Notes under the pieces: model-generated
Told to the model about the DNA's origin: nothing
Databases searched by the model: none
Seen by the model: only the letters and a program-made list of their open reading frames with translations
Position numbers and translations under genes: made by a program
Shown: in pieces, positions 27,023 to 35,530 of the stretch
Layout of the letters: every line of letters starts with the position of its first letter
How positions within the stretch are numbered: the stretch's first letter is position 1
Source: a virus
Length of the DNA: 37,862 nt
Virus record (IMG/VR): IMGVR_UViG_3300044699_000041
Coordinates: 1-37,862 of that record
Reading direction: 5' to 3' (one strand)

Positions 27023-27392
27023 TCAAGTCGGTCCCAGTCGGTCCGCCATCGTGCGGAGTGTCTTCAACTCGGCCCGAAGGGCTCGTCGTTGCTTGTTGGT
27101 CAGCGGCTTCAAGTTCCTTCTCCAGGTTGGCGAGCGCGCGCCATGCGAGCTTGCCCGAGTGCCGGATCCCGTCGCTGTCGATCGTGCCCGCGTCCACAAG
27201 ATGGCGCGTCAGCGCGTCGAGTTCGTCCTGCGACTTCGTGCGGTCCCAGAACAGTTCTTTTCCGGGGTTGTGCTGCTCGTTGCCTGCCCAGCTGACATGC
27301 GAGATGTATGCCAGAGCTTTCGGGAAGTACCGGATCACACCCGAGAAAATTGGGGTCCGCTTGCGCTCCGCTGCGTCGCCTTTCACATTCAT
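27023..27392 (-). CDS. dATP/dGTP diphosphohydrolase-like protein, DUF5664/MazZ type (one frameshift)
   Basis: About 122 residues. ATG at 27392 overlaps the upstream TGA. Family pattern: FPKALAYISHVSWAGNEQHN (residues 23-42), GKELFWDRTKSQDELDALTR, RHLVDAGTIDSDGIRHSGKL and AWRALANLEKELE. It has conserved His/Asp at positions 32, 41, 64, 72, 74 and 78. The frame shifts near 27110 to KPLTNKQRRALRAELKTLRT and TGA at 27023-27025. This domain is annotated as the N-terminal dATP/dGTP diphosphohydrolase domain, and in some phages (MazZ) it feeds the 2-aminoadenine pathway. I see no PurZ here, so a general dNTP-pool role is equally likely. Between 27022 and 26919 lie only short open stretches. Confidence 0.75.
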
Positions 27393-27559
27393 TCGTCCAC
27401 CTCCGGGTCAATGCGTTGAATTTTTAGAAACGTCACGTCTTCGGGTGTCAGGCTCTCCTTCCACGCGCGGGAGCCGTCACACTGGAGCAGGTGGTCGCCG
27501 TACTCGTCGGCGGACGTGAAGCCGTAGCGCCAGCACGCGGGCACCGCAGCTCCTGCCAC
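27389..27559 (-). CDS. Hypothetical protein, 56 aa
   Basis: GTG at 27559 directly follows the stop of the deoxyribosyltransferase-like gene. It reads (V)AGAAVPACWRYGFTSADEYG, then CDGSRAWKESLTPEDVTFLK, ending DPEVDE with TGA overlapping the next ATG. Clean frame with neat coupling on both sides, which supports a real gene. No family recognised. Confidence 0.5.
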   Translation of the reverse strand: MAGAAVPACWRYGFTSADEYGDHLLQCDGSRAWKESLTPEDVTFLKIQRIDPEVDE

Positions 27560-27943
27560 TTAGAATCCCAAGCCACTCGGACCCGGAATGTCTTCCGGCC
27601 TCTCGAAAACGTCCACCAGCATGTGGAACGGGTTCCCCGGCGCCCGGCGCCCGAGGATCACGACCTTCTTCCCGAGGGCCATCGCGTAGCCGAACTCGAC
27701 GTGCATACCGCCGTGGTCGACAGGTGGACGTTGTCGTGCAGAGCACGACGAGGTCGGCCCGCTCGATGTCCTGGAGGTCGGTGATGGCCTCCCCGTGCAG
27801 CTGCTGCGGCGTGGCCCCAGCATCAGGAGCCAGGAGCCAGCGGAGTGACGCCCCGTAGCCCTTCGCGCTCAGGATGTGGTAGACCTCGCGCACGTGGTCT
27901 TCCGGTCGAACGGCGCCGCGATGTAGACGTCGCAATTCGTCAT
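27560..27943 (-). CDS. Nucleoside 2-deoxyribosyltransferase-like protein (frameshifted)
   Basis: About 127 residues. ATG at 27943 overlaps the exonuclease TGA. The layout is that of the nucleoside deoxyribosyltransferase superfamily: an N-terminal strand and loop VYIAAPF, a helix with HVREVYHILSAKGYGASLRW, ITDLQDIERADLVVLCTTT, then GGMHVEFGYAMALGKKVVIL containing the candidate catalytic Glu. It ends FERPEDIPGPSGLGF and TAA. Indels lie near 27905 and 27725. Members exchange or hydrolyse the N-glycosidic bond of deoxynucleosides or related nucleotides. Next door to a MazZ-type gene, so a role in dNTP remodelling is plausible but inferred. Confidence 0.65.
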
Positions 27944-28678
27944 ATGGCCCTCTCGTAGGCGGAATCCTCGATCCGCTTCTTGCCCTGGTACCACTTCCCG
28001 CAGTCCTTGCAGTAGAACCTCGGAACTTCCCGGTCAGGGTGCGCCGGTGCCGTTGCGCTTGAGCTTCGTGCTGCCGCAGTTCGTGCAGTTGCCACGGTCG
28101 GTGACGGTTGTCTTGATGTAGGGGCGGAGCTTCTCAAAGACCGCCTCCAGGAGTTCGACGTCCTGTTTGTTATACTTGAGCATGTCGCGTACGGCCTGCT
28201 TGTTGCCCTTGAGCACGTCCAACCACAACCCGGAGCGCGTGTCCATCTTCGGCCGACCTTCAGGAACTTCCCGAGTAGTCGAGCCGGTTGCTGTTGAACA
28301 GGAAGTGCTCCGGGCCTCTTCAGCGTGTCGATCGAGACGATGGGCGGCAGCCGCGGCAGGCCGTGCGCCAGTGCACGTCCTGGAAGAACTTGATGTCGTA
28401 GGCGTCGCCGTTGTGTGCTACGATGACGTCCGCCTTGGAGAGCACCTTGTGAAGTGCCTTGACAACGTGGAAGTCGTCGTGCATGTTGCGCTGGTAGCGC
28501 CGGGGATTGTCGAGCACCGACACGCCGTGCACCTTGTCCTCACCCAGCCACTTCCACGCCCCGCAGATGATGTAGCGCTCCTGCAGGATGTTGCCATGCG
28601 GGATGTAGTCGTCCGACTTGAGCCGGAACGTCGCAACGACGTTGAATGATGTTTCCAGTCCCAGAACAGGATTTTCAT
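27940..28678 (-). CDS. PolB-type 3'-5' exonuclease with C-terminal zinc ribbon (several frameshifts)
   Basis: About 245 residues. It starts MKILFWD at 28678. The D-x-E motif (DLET) is split by an indel at GGAC-TGG. Further motifs are YIICGAWKWLGEDKVHGVSV, the ExoII motif ADVIVAHNGDAYDIKFF, and MLKYNKQDVELLEAVFEKLR (ExoIII). This is the RNase H-like YprB/PolB exonuclease family. The C-terminus adds a zinc ribbon, CTNCGSTKLKRNG...FYCKDCGKWYQGKK. It probably degrades host DNA or processes recombination intermediates. Indels also near 28375, 28260 and 28035. TGA overlaps the next ATG. Confidence 0.75.
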
Positions 28679-28856
28679 AGTTTCCTCCGTGCGTTCACGA
28701 CCACCTCGAATCCGAGGCGGTCTGCGATCCGGGCGAGGGTTCGCACGGAGATGTTGCCTGACTTGAGAGCCCGACGGATCGTGTTGTCCGGGTGGATGGG
28801 CTCTGCTTTGAGAGCATCTGCTCCACCAGATGCCGAACGCGCTCCTGGAGGGTCAC
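28675..28856 (-). CDS. Small HTH DNA-binding protein (one frameshift)
   Basis: GTG at 28856 overlaps the primase stop and follows GGAGGAAAT. It reads (V)TLQERVRHLVEQML, shifts frame once near 28805, then IHPDNTIRRALKSGNISVRT and LARIADRLGFEVVVNARRKL. The second part is a compact helix-turn-helix of the Cro/XRE-like type ('IRRALKSG.IS...LARIA..LG'). About 60 residues. A regulator of phage or host genes, or a replication accessory factor. Confidence 0.65.
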
Positions 28857-30968
28857 ATTTCCTCCTTCGGCAGCTCCTGCTGCTCGGCGTCGACCTCGGC
28901 CCACTCGCGCTGCGCGCCGCTGACCCGGTCGAAGTGCGCGCGGCACTCCGAGAGCGGCGGGAGGTAATAGCCCCACGCCGGGACGTGCTCGTAGCGGGCC
29001 GCTGGCCAGGATGTGCGACGTTGACGAGCGCCGTCTGCCGTCGCGGGTAGCATGTGGCAGCAGCGCCTTCAGCTGGCGCATGAACGACACTTCGAGCCCG
29101 TGAAACGTGTGGTAATGCCCGCGGTAGGAATCCGCGAAGTCGTGCGACAAGGTCCGCGATGGGGTGAACCCCTTCGGCCAGCCCTTGCCGATCTCGACCT
29201 CACCTTGTGTGAGCTTCTCCAGCCACCACTCCTGCACCGTGGACAGGCTCATGTCCTGCTGTTCGATCAACGCCTCGGTGATCGGCACCGGACCCAGCCG
29301 CTCGGGAGTCCTTCGCGAGGCAGAGCGCGAGGAACGCCTCGGCGCCGCCGTGCTTCCACTCGTCGTAGAGCGCGTTGAAGTAGGCCCGGTTGTCGTTGAG
29401 CCCTCGACGGTCTTGACGTCGAGGATGAACCCCCGGCGTTCGTTGAACATCGCAGGCCACACCCAGTCCTCGTTGGTGGCCATGATCAGGTGCACGCAGT
29501 TCGGCTCCGAGGTCGGGTCCATGTACTTGCGCTCGATCATGAGCGTCTCCTCGGTGACCAGACGCTTGAGGTTGCCCGCGTCCTGCTTGCTCCTGCCCAG
29601 ACGCCTCGTCGGCGAAGACGAGGACCTTCCGGACAGGGCGGCATTGAACCGCCCCGTCATGGAGCCCTGCGCGGTGATATGGGCGTAGTGCGCTTTCCCG
29701 AACAGCTTCCCGAAGTTGTTTGCGAAGGTGCCCTTGCCCGCGCCGGAGCCGCCGCGCATGACAACAGCCACGAACCCAGGATCCCCAGGCCGCTGACAGG
29801 CGAACGCGCACACTCCAACAGGTAGAGGAAGTAGTGCTGGTTGCCTCCGCAGATCACGTTCAGCATGTGCTCCAGGAACCGCGTGCAGCGCTGCTCCGGG
29901 TTGGGGTCCGGATCCGGCTCCACAGCGAAGCCGTTCCAGGTGTTTGAACGTGTCCAGGCTGCATTCGAGGGGCGGCGGGGCGAACGTGACCCCCGCCATG
30001 GTCCGGCGTGCCGGGTGCTTGAGCCACCACTCGCCCGCGAGGACCTTGCCGACCTTGCGGTTGTAGTAGTGCTCGACGAAGTCCCGGAACGAGAACGTGC
30101 CGTAGCCCTTGTCCGAGGTCGGGGTGACCACGTAGTTCTTGGCCCCGATCTGCGCCACGAAGTGCTTCTCGTTGAGTTCGTCGAGGAGGTCGCTCCCCTC
30201 GTGACCCAGCCAGTCGTAGACGCGGCCGGGCCAGTTCGTCCCCGCGCTCGAAGACCTTCCTTGAGCTTGGGACCGCCGGTGGTCCTCCCGCCCGCAGCGT
30301 GCTTCTCGGCGGTGTCGCGCGCGGCCCGGACGCGGTCTTCGACCTCCTCGTCCTGCCCGATGATTGCCGCAGGCCTTGACGATCTGGATCATCACCAGCG
30401 CGTCGAACCCGCAGCGCATCAGGAACCCGGCGAGGTGCGCCGAGGCGTGGTGCCGGTTGCCGCCCGGCCAGTGCCGTCCGAACAGCGCGGCGATCGCCGC
30501 GGCCCGGAGCGGCGTCAGCAGTTCGGCCTCCTCCAGCTTGAGGAACGGCCGGTTCCGCGACCACTCGTACGCCTCACCACTCGGGTGAATCGAGGGCGGG
30601 AGGATCGTGTACTGCTTGGCCCCCCGTGCGGGCTCCATGATCATGGTGCCGTCGAGGTCCTTGAAGGTGATCGGCTTCTCCAGCGGGCACCGATACCAGT
30701 AGTGACTCGACGGGTTGCCGGGACGCCCGTGCTGGCGCGTCTCGGGGAGGAGAAGCCCGGCGGCGACGACCGCCTCCGGGCAATCCAGGTCGATGTCGAC
30801 GAGCCCCTGGTCGATGCGCGTCGCCACCCCGTGCTCCGGGGTGAAGTCGGCCAGGGTGAAGTTCCGTGTCGTCCAGTCCGATACGTCAGGGGTCTTCGAC
30901 CCCTTGACGATCGGAATGACGGACAGACCCTCGGCGATGTAGTCTTCGATTTCCTTGAGGGCCGACAT
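28853..30968 (-). CDS. Bifunctional prim-pol / DUF5906-type helicase (frameshifted)
   Basis: About 705 residues. The N-terminal prim-pol domain (PF09250-like) has GLSVIPIVKGSK, the acidic motif VDIDLDCPEA (Asp 58/60), SSHYWYR, and QYTILPPSIHPSGEAYEW. The C-terminal SF3-like ATPase has Walker A MRGGSGAGKGTFANNFG, Walker B VLVFADEA, then KQDAGNLKRLVTEETLMIER and sensor MATNEDWVWPA. Such proteins make primers and unwind DNA at the phage origin. Indels occur near 30360, 30245, 29940, 29800, 29600, 29400, 29310 and 29000; the true end is EQQELPKEEM with TGA at 28853-28855. No separate DNA polymerase is seen in the window. Confidence 0.85.
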
Positions 30969-31669
30969 TTAGAACGGGATGTCCGAGTCGACGACCTGCG
31001 CGTCGATGGTTTCGTCCGCGTCCACTTTGGTCTTGCCCTGCTCGACGAGCGCAAACAGCTGCTTCGCCGCGTAGTACTGCTCCGGCGTGGCCTTGTTCAC
31101 GAGGGACACCCGGAAGTTGCTGAACTTCTGTCCAGCGGCGTTGGCCTCGCGGATGGGCGTGAGACGGAACAGCCCTTTCGAGACGCCGCCCAGCTGCTTG
31201 AACTGCTGGACGAGGTCCTTCGCGGCGCCGATCTTGGTCTTGTCGAGACGCAGGACGGCGTAGAGGGACGGGAGGGACGGGGTGTAGACGTAGAACTCGT
31301 ACGTCAGGTCGACCGTCGGCTTCTCGCCGTTGCGTCCGAACTTGGTCCGCGGGTCGTCCGCCGGGGTGCGCCCCAGGTACTTCTTCGTCTGCGGGTCCTT
31401 CTCGACGCCGTACTTGCTCCAGCTGCCGACGACGAACTCGACCGGGACCTTGCCCAGCACCTGCTTGACGCCGGTGAGGAACACGTCGCCATCGCGCAGA
31501 CCCTCGATGTAGTTCTTGTTGTCCGCGTCGAGTTCCGGGCTCAGGGACTGGGCGACCTTGATCTGGGGGATGGTCAAATCGGACGAGTCGATCTGATCCA
31601 TGCCGTCCGCGTCGTAGTCCGGGATCGTTGCGAGCGCCTGCGACCCTGCTTCATCAGTTCTTCACTCAT
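30969..31669 (-). CDS. Single-stranded DNA-binding-like protein (one frameshift)
   Basis: About 233 residues. ATG at 31669 follows AAGGAG; the frame shifts after MSEELMKQ (near 31643) and continues ALATIPDYDADGMDQIDSSD, then a beta-rich body (YEFYVYTPSLPSLYAVLRLD). The last residues, VVDSDIPF, are the acidic/hydrophobic tip by which bacterial SSBs recruit partners, the main clue to function. It sits between the coiled-coil gene and the primase-helicase, where phage SSBs commonly lie. TAA is immediately before the primase ATG. Confidence 0.65.
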
Positions 31670-32152
31670 TACTTGCTCCTTGAAATTTTGGTGTGCTGAC
31701 CGATTTCCAACCCGTCGGGAATCACGCCATCGCCTTCGAGGGCTCGACTGACGATGCCTTTCAACGTTCTGCGCGTTGACTGAGAGGATGTGCGGGGAGT
31801 TGTTGTCCACCCAGGCGCGGAAATGGACCGGGTCCGCGATCTTGGGGGCTGGCGTGGTCCTCGGCTTGAACGTGTAGCCGTTCACCCGAATGGAGTCGAC
31901 GGTCTGGAGCCTCTCGAACTCGTCGAGCATCAGCTGCTCGACACCCAGAAGCTCAGCGTTGATGCCCTCTAGCACCATCTCAGCGGCGGCTTTTCTCTCC
32001 TCCAGTTCGTTGGCAGCCGATGCGAGAGCATCGAGGGGCTTGCCCAGGTGCGTTCCTTCGTGGCATGACCACCATCTGGTAGTCCGGGTCGATCCCCAGG
32101 TTCTTGTAGATCGCCGCATCCAATCCCACTTGCCCTTCTTTGCGGCCATCAT
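31669..32152 (-). CDS. Coiled-coil phage protein, about 160 aa (three frameshifts)
   Basis: ATG at 32152 (or 32149) behind AGGAG overlaps the helicase TGA. Joined reading: QVGLDAAIYKNLGIDPDYQM, then PLDALASAANELEERKAAAE (coiled coil), ERLQTVDSIRVNGYTFKPRT, PVHFRAWVDNNSPHILSVNA, TLKGIVSRALEGDGVIPDGL and KISRSK. This architecture (coiled coil, then 'F..WV..N....L...LK.IV...LE.G..IP.GL......KI') is common next to phage helicase/recombination genes; its function is not established. TAA overlaps the SSB ATG. Confidence 0.6.
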
Positions 32153-33658
32153 TCGTCTCCTGCGATAGCTTCGCGCCAGTTCTCGACCGTCCACTCCGCC
32201 ACGTTCTTTTTATTGCGGAGCACATCAACCACAGCATGATCAAGGGTCTTCTGTCCTTTCGGGCCGACGGCGATCACGTCGCAGAACTGGACGTGCCGAG
32301 TTTGCCCCGGCCGGTTGATGCGGCCCTCGGACTGAAGTCGGTCCTTCAGCGAGAAGCCGTTCGTTGCGTAGATCGCGAGGTGTGCGGCTGAGAGATTGAT
32401 ACCTGCTCCTCCGGCTGCGGGGTGACCGACCAGGACGGCGGCGGCGTTGACGTACGTGCCGGGCGCGAAGGCTGTCTGTGCAGCGAGGCGCTCGACTTTG
32501 TCCTGTCCGCCGACGAGTAAGTAGGTTGGTCGACCGTCGCACGGAACTCGTCGGCCATCTGAACGCTTCGTCCCTGAATCTAGACCAGACCACCAGTTTA
32601 GCAGGTTCGATCGAATCGACAAACTGTAGGATCGCGTCGAGCTTCTCGCGTCCGATCTCTCGTACTGTTGACTGCGGCACTCCAGGTGTGAACAGGTCTG
32701 CGTCGCCCTCGACGCCACCGACGAACCCCGCGAGGATCTGCGCGAGCCGCATCGTGCGGACGCCCGCTTGCGCGGCGACCGACACTTCGCCGCTGTCGAG
32801 ATACGCGAGCAGCTCGTCGCGCATTTGACAATACAGCCCCCATGTGCGGGGGGTCAGCCGGGCCTCGATCGTGAGCGGCGGGAGCACCGGCGGCAGGTCG
32901 AGGCAGTCCTTCGCCTCGCGCCGCAGCGCGTACGGCGCCGTGCGCTGCTTCCACTCGTCCATGCGCTGGTAGCCGACGATCTTCTTGTTCATGAAGCCGC
33001 CGGTGACGCAGAACTTCGAGCGGAAGTGGAAATAGTTCGCCACGTCCAGGATTCTTGGGATCCAGGATCTGGAACTGGGGAACAGCGCTCGGGCGTGCCC
33101 GGCGTGCCGTTGAGAATGGTCACCCGCTTGCACGCCTGTCGCAGCAGGTAGATCGCCCGCGTCTGCTTCGCCCTCGAATTCGAGAGCGCCCACGCCTCGT
33201 CGAGGATCAGCCACGTCTTCCGCTTGATGGCCCACTCGATCAGCGGGCGCAGGTGCGTGTAGATGGGCGGCTTCGAGTCGCGCTCGACGACACGCAGGAA
33301 CTCGTAGTTCGTCGTCACGACCTTCAGTTCGTACGAGGCGTCCGTCTTGGGCAGGCGTGGGTTGTGCGACGCATACTCGTGTTGCGAGTAGAGCGTTGTT
33401 GGCCACACCCACTTGACGAACTCCCCCAGCAGCGGGTCCGGCGACGCCCACACGGAGCGGACGAACGCCGGGCAGACGTTGATCGCCGCGTCAACGTCGC
33501 CCGCCGCGTACGCCGCGCACAGGGCGGTGACCGTCTGCGCGGACTTCCGACGCCCACCTCGTCGAACAGGGCGTAGGCGGGGTTGTCGAGCAGCTTCTGG
33601 ACCCCGGTTTTTGGTGGTCCCAGAGCGGCTTCGGGCACTGATTCCAATCAACGTACAT
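32149..33658 (-). CDS. SNF2-family helicase/ATPase (frameshifted)
   Basis: About 502 residues, starting MYVDWNQCPKPLWDHQKPGV. Motif I is FDEVGVG-K-SAQTVTALC (the Lys codon is hit by an indel at GGAA-GTCC). Motif II is TWLILDEAWAL, motif III TILNGTP, and the C-terminal RecA domain has KLVVWSRF, GGAGINLSAAHLAIYATNGF and the arginine-finger motif QSEGRINRPGQ. This is the SNF2-like layout used by phages in replication, recombination or repair. Indels near 33550, 33090 and 32570. An alternative in-frame ATG at 33712 would extend it. TGA at 32149-32151. Confidence 0.85.
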
Positions 33659-33818
33659 CCGGTTTCTCCCTGACGCGAGGTCGACAATGACCGTGGCGAG
33701 CCGCACGGACATGCGTGCGAGTGCTCAGGTCGTCGAAAGGCACGGTGGACGTGACCGGGCAATGTAGCTCGGCGATCTGCCCCGCGACTGTTGCGACGGT
33801 GTTTTCGTAGTCCTTCAC
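33648..33818 (-). CDS. Hypothetical protein, about 56 aa
   Basis: GTG at 33818 overlaps a TGA and follows AGGAGGGG. It begins (V)KDYENTVATVAGQIAELHCP...VPFDDLSTR; the rest in this frame is Arg/His-rich and less natural. The neighbouring frame offers MSVRLATVIVDLASGRN, so an indel near 33715 is likely and the true end uncertain. No family recognised. Confidence 0.4.
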   Translation of the reverse strand: MKDYENTVATVAGQIAELHCPVTSTVPFDDLSTRTHVRAARHGHCRPRVREKPDVR

Positions 33819-33988
33819 AGCGTCCCCTCCTGCACGTCGAGCACCTGCGGCAGCTCCGCGGTGGTGTTCTCGTCGTAGCCGAACGACTGGTTCGCCAGCG
33901 TGACGGCCTCGGTTTCGTCATGCGCCTTGACCTGCACCTGACACCGCACCAGGAGGGTCACCACGTAGGACTGGACGTTATAATCCAT
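33815..33988 (-). CDS. Hypothetical protein, 57 aa
   Basis: MDYNVQSYVVTLLVRCQVQV, then KAHDETEAVTLANQSFGYDE, ends EGTL with TGA overlapping the next GTG. It has the shape of tiny alpha/beta phage proteins ('..Y.V.....V.V.A.....A...A'). Intact; role unknown. Member of a block of tiny genes between gp88 and the helicase. Confidence 0.55.
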   Translation of the reverse strand: MDYNVQSYVVTLLVRCQVQVKAHDETEAVTLANQSFGYDENTTAELPQVLDVQEGTL

Positions 33989-34166
33989 TGGGCACCACGA
34001 TCCTCGGGATCTCGATCTTCGGTTTCTGCTGGCTCTTGTTGCGGTGGTATTCGAGCAGGCAGTCCTTCGCCGCTTCGAGCAGCCCGAGGGCGAGAATCTT
34101 GTTGTCGATCGGCCCTTCGAGTGTCGGCTTGCCATCGTCGCCGATCGTGAACGTCAGTTTGACCAT
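33978..34166 (-). CDS. Hypothetical protein, 62 aa
   Basis: ATG at 34166 after a strong GAGGGGAG site: MVKLTFTIGDDGKPTLEGPI, then LGLLEAAKDCLLEYHRNKSQ and EIPRIVVPNGL with TAA. A beta hairpin is followed by a helix; intact. No known family. It overlaps the next ATG at 33988 by 11 bases. Confidence 0.6.
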   Translation of the reverse strand: MVKLTFTIGDDGKPTLEGPIDNKILALGLLEAAKDCLLEYHRNKSQQKPKIEIPRIVVPNGL

Positions 34167-34364
34167 CACTCCCCTCCTTGAACCACCACGGCAGCGGGCG
34201 TCCCCAGATCGTCGACCACAGTCCGCGGTTGCGGCCGTGGTCGTCGGAGGCGTCCCGGCGCATTTCGTAAGATAGGATGGCCGCTTGCCTGCGTAGGCCA
34301 TCCGGCGTTGTTCGGCTTCCGGGTTGTCGAGCGCCCCCGGTTTCGTCCACCAGGACTCAGTCAT
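34166..34364 (-). CDS. Hypothetical protein, about 65 aa (frameshifted)
   Basis: ATG at 34364: MTESWWTKPGALDNPEAEQR, then MAYAGKRPSYL; after an indel YEMRRDASDDHGRNRGLWST and IWGRPLPWW. A TGA at 34166-34168 overlapping the next ATG would be its end if another indel lies near 34185. Trp-rich and basic. No function recognised. Confidence 0.4.
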
Positions 34365-34517
34365 CGACTTTGACCCTCGGCGCTGGGCTGATCTGAGGAA
34401 GATCAGCGAGGCGAACAGGATCCCCGCGGTCCCAAGGTTCGTGGCGAAGTAGAGCGCCACCGCGATCAGCCCGAAGCGCAGCAGCGCAACGATCAGAACG
34501 AACTGTCTGTAGGTCAT
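34357..34517 (-). CDS. Small hydrophobic membrane protein (one frameshift)
   Basis: ATG at 34517: MTYRQFVLIVALLRFGLIAV, then ALYFATNLGTAGILFASLIF. These form two hydrophobic helices or one long hairpin. A frameshift near 34395 would give PQISPAPRVKVDD and a TGA at 34357-34359 overlapping the next gene, the coupling usual in this operon; unshifted, the frame runs into the next gene. Possible inner-membrane takeover or superinfection protein; unproven. Confidence 0.45.
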
Positions 34518-34518
34518 G

Positions 34519-35285
34519 TCAGTGCTCCAGGAAAGTGACGTCGTGTTTCGCACCGTTGATGCAGTAGCCGCAGCTCTCGCAGTCCTTGACCGCTTCGTCT
34601 CCTCGGGCAGACGTAGGTCGTCCGCCGTCGAAGGTCACGAGGTTGTGCTCGACCGGGTCCTCCATGTGCGCCTTGACCAGCTGCGGCTCGCCCGCGCGCG
34701 GGTCGCCGTCGATCCAGCCCGGCGCCAGCCCACCGCGGCACGTCGTGTGGCTCTTGTCCATGCTCGCGAACAGCTGAATGTTCGGCAGCCGCCGGAGCGC
34801 TTCGAGGGCGGGGAGCAGTGCGGGCACGCGCCAGCTGCGCGTGTAGGCCCAGGCTTCGACGTCCGGCGCTCCGTCAGACGGACCTCCCAGTTGCGGATGT
34901 ATTCGACGCTGTCGAAGTCGCCGGAGACGTGGATGCGGAGCAGCTTCGCGTCGGCCGGGATCTCCGGACGTCGCTCCCAGCGTTGTTCTCCCACATGTCT
35001 CGCACCACGCGTTCTCCTGCACCGGCGCCGGGCGTAGCAAATCCGGCGGCACTCCTCGTCGAGCCGGGGCAGGTGCCAGGGCTCAGGATCCTGCCGTCGA
35101 TGAAGTCGGTGGCGGTTCGGTCCCTCGTAGTACGTGCCTAGCGCGTTCTGCGTCGGCAGCCCCGGCAGACGGCTGTAGGTGTAGACCGTCGGGCCGATCT
35201 TCAGGTTGCCCTTGCCGTAGCGCGACAACTCGACGCCGCGCGTATCCGGCAGGTAGACGATCAGCTTACTCGTCAGTTTTGCCAT
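34519..35285 (-). CDS. gp88-family cysteine-rich protein (frameshifted)
   Basis: About 255 residues, ATG at 35285 (MAKLTSKLIVYLPDTRGVEL). Matching features are GPTVYTYSRLPG, a GTCPGS-EECRRICYA cysteine motif, LLRIHVSGDFDSVEYIRNW, WAYTRSWRVPALLPALEALR, LPNIQLFASMDKSH, and a C-terminal CESCGYCINGAKHDVTFLEH. This is the layout of the phage 'gene product 88' family (PF17338), of unknown function. The Cys clusters (C-x6-C-x3-C and C-x2-C-x2-C) and the alternating beta/alpha pattern would suit an iron-sulphur or radical-SAM-like fold, but that is inference. Indels near 35115, 35030, 34985 and 34865. Confidence 0.7.
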
Positions 35286-35530
35286 TGGTCACGTCCTTCA
35301 GCGTGAGCTTCCCGCCGCGCCTTCGTTCGGCTCGTAGTTCCAGGCGAGCTTGCCCTGGTTCGTGCGATCGCCGCGTCCACGGCCTTCGTCGTGTCGGGCG
35401 TCAGGATCGCGTCGCCGATCTGCGTGAGGAGCGCCACCACGATGTAGTTGGCGCGCGCCGCCTGCTGTGCGTGCTGGGCGGCGACCGCCTCAGCGTGTCG
35501 CAGCCGTGCTCTCAACGATGGATGTCCCAA
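35266..35530 (-). CDS. Hypothetical small phage protein (frameshifted)
   Basis: TTG start at 35530 behind GGAG, overlapping the methyltransferase end by 41 bases. It reads (M)GHPSLRARLRHAEAVAAQHA, then ARANYIVVALLTQIGDAILT, and after an indel near 35365 NQGKLAWNYEPNEGAAGKLT, ending NGKTDE with TAA overlapping the gp88 ATG. The pattern 'Y.V..LL...G....T......A......G' is common in small phage proteins of unknown role. Confidence 0.5.

Noticed and set aside
29841-31751. 636-codon open frame on the + strand
   Set aside because: Fully antisense to the prim-pol/helicase and SSB-like genes, whose motifs are clear; long antisense frames are common in GC-rich DNA.
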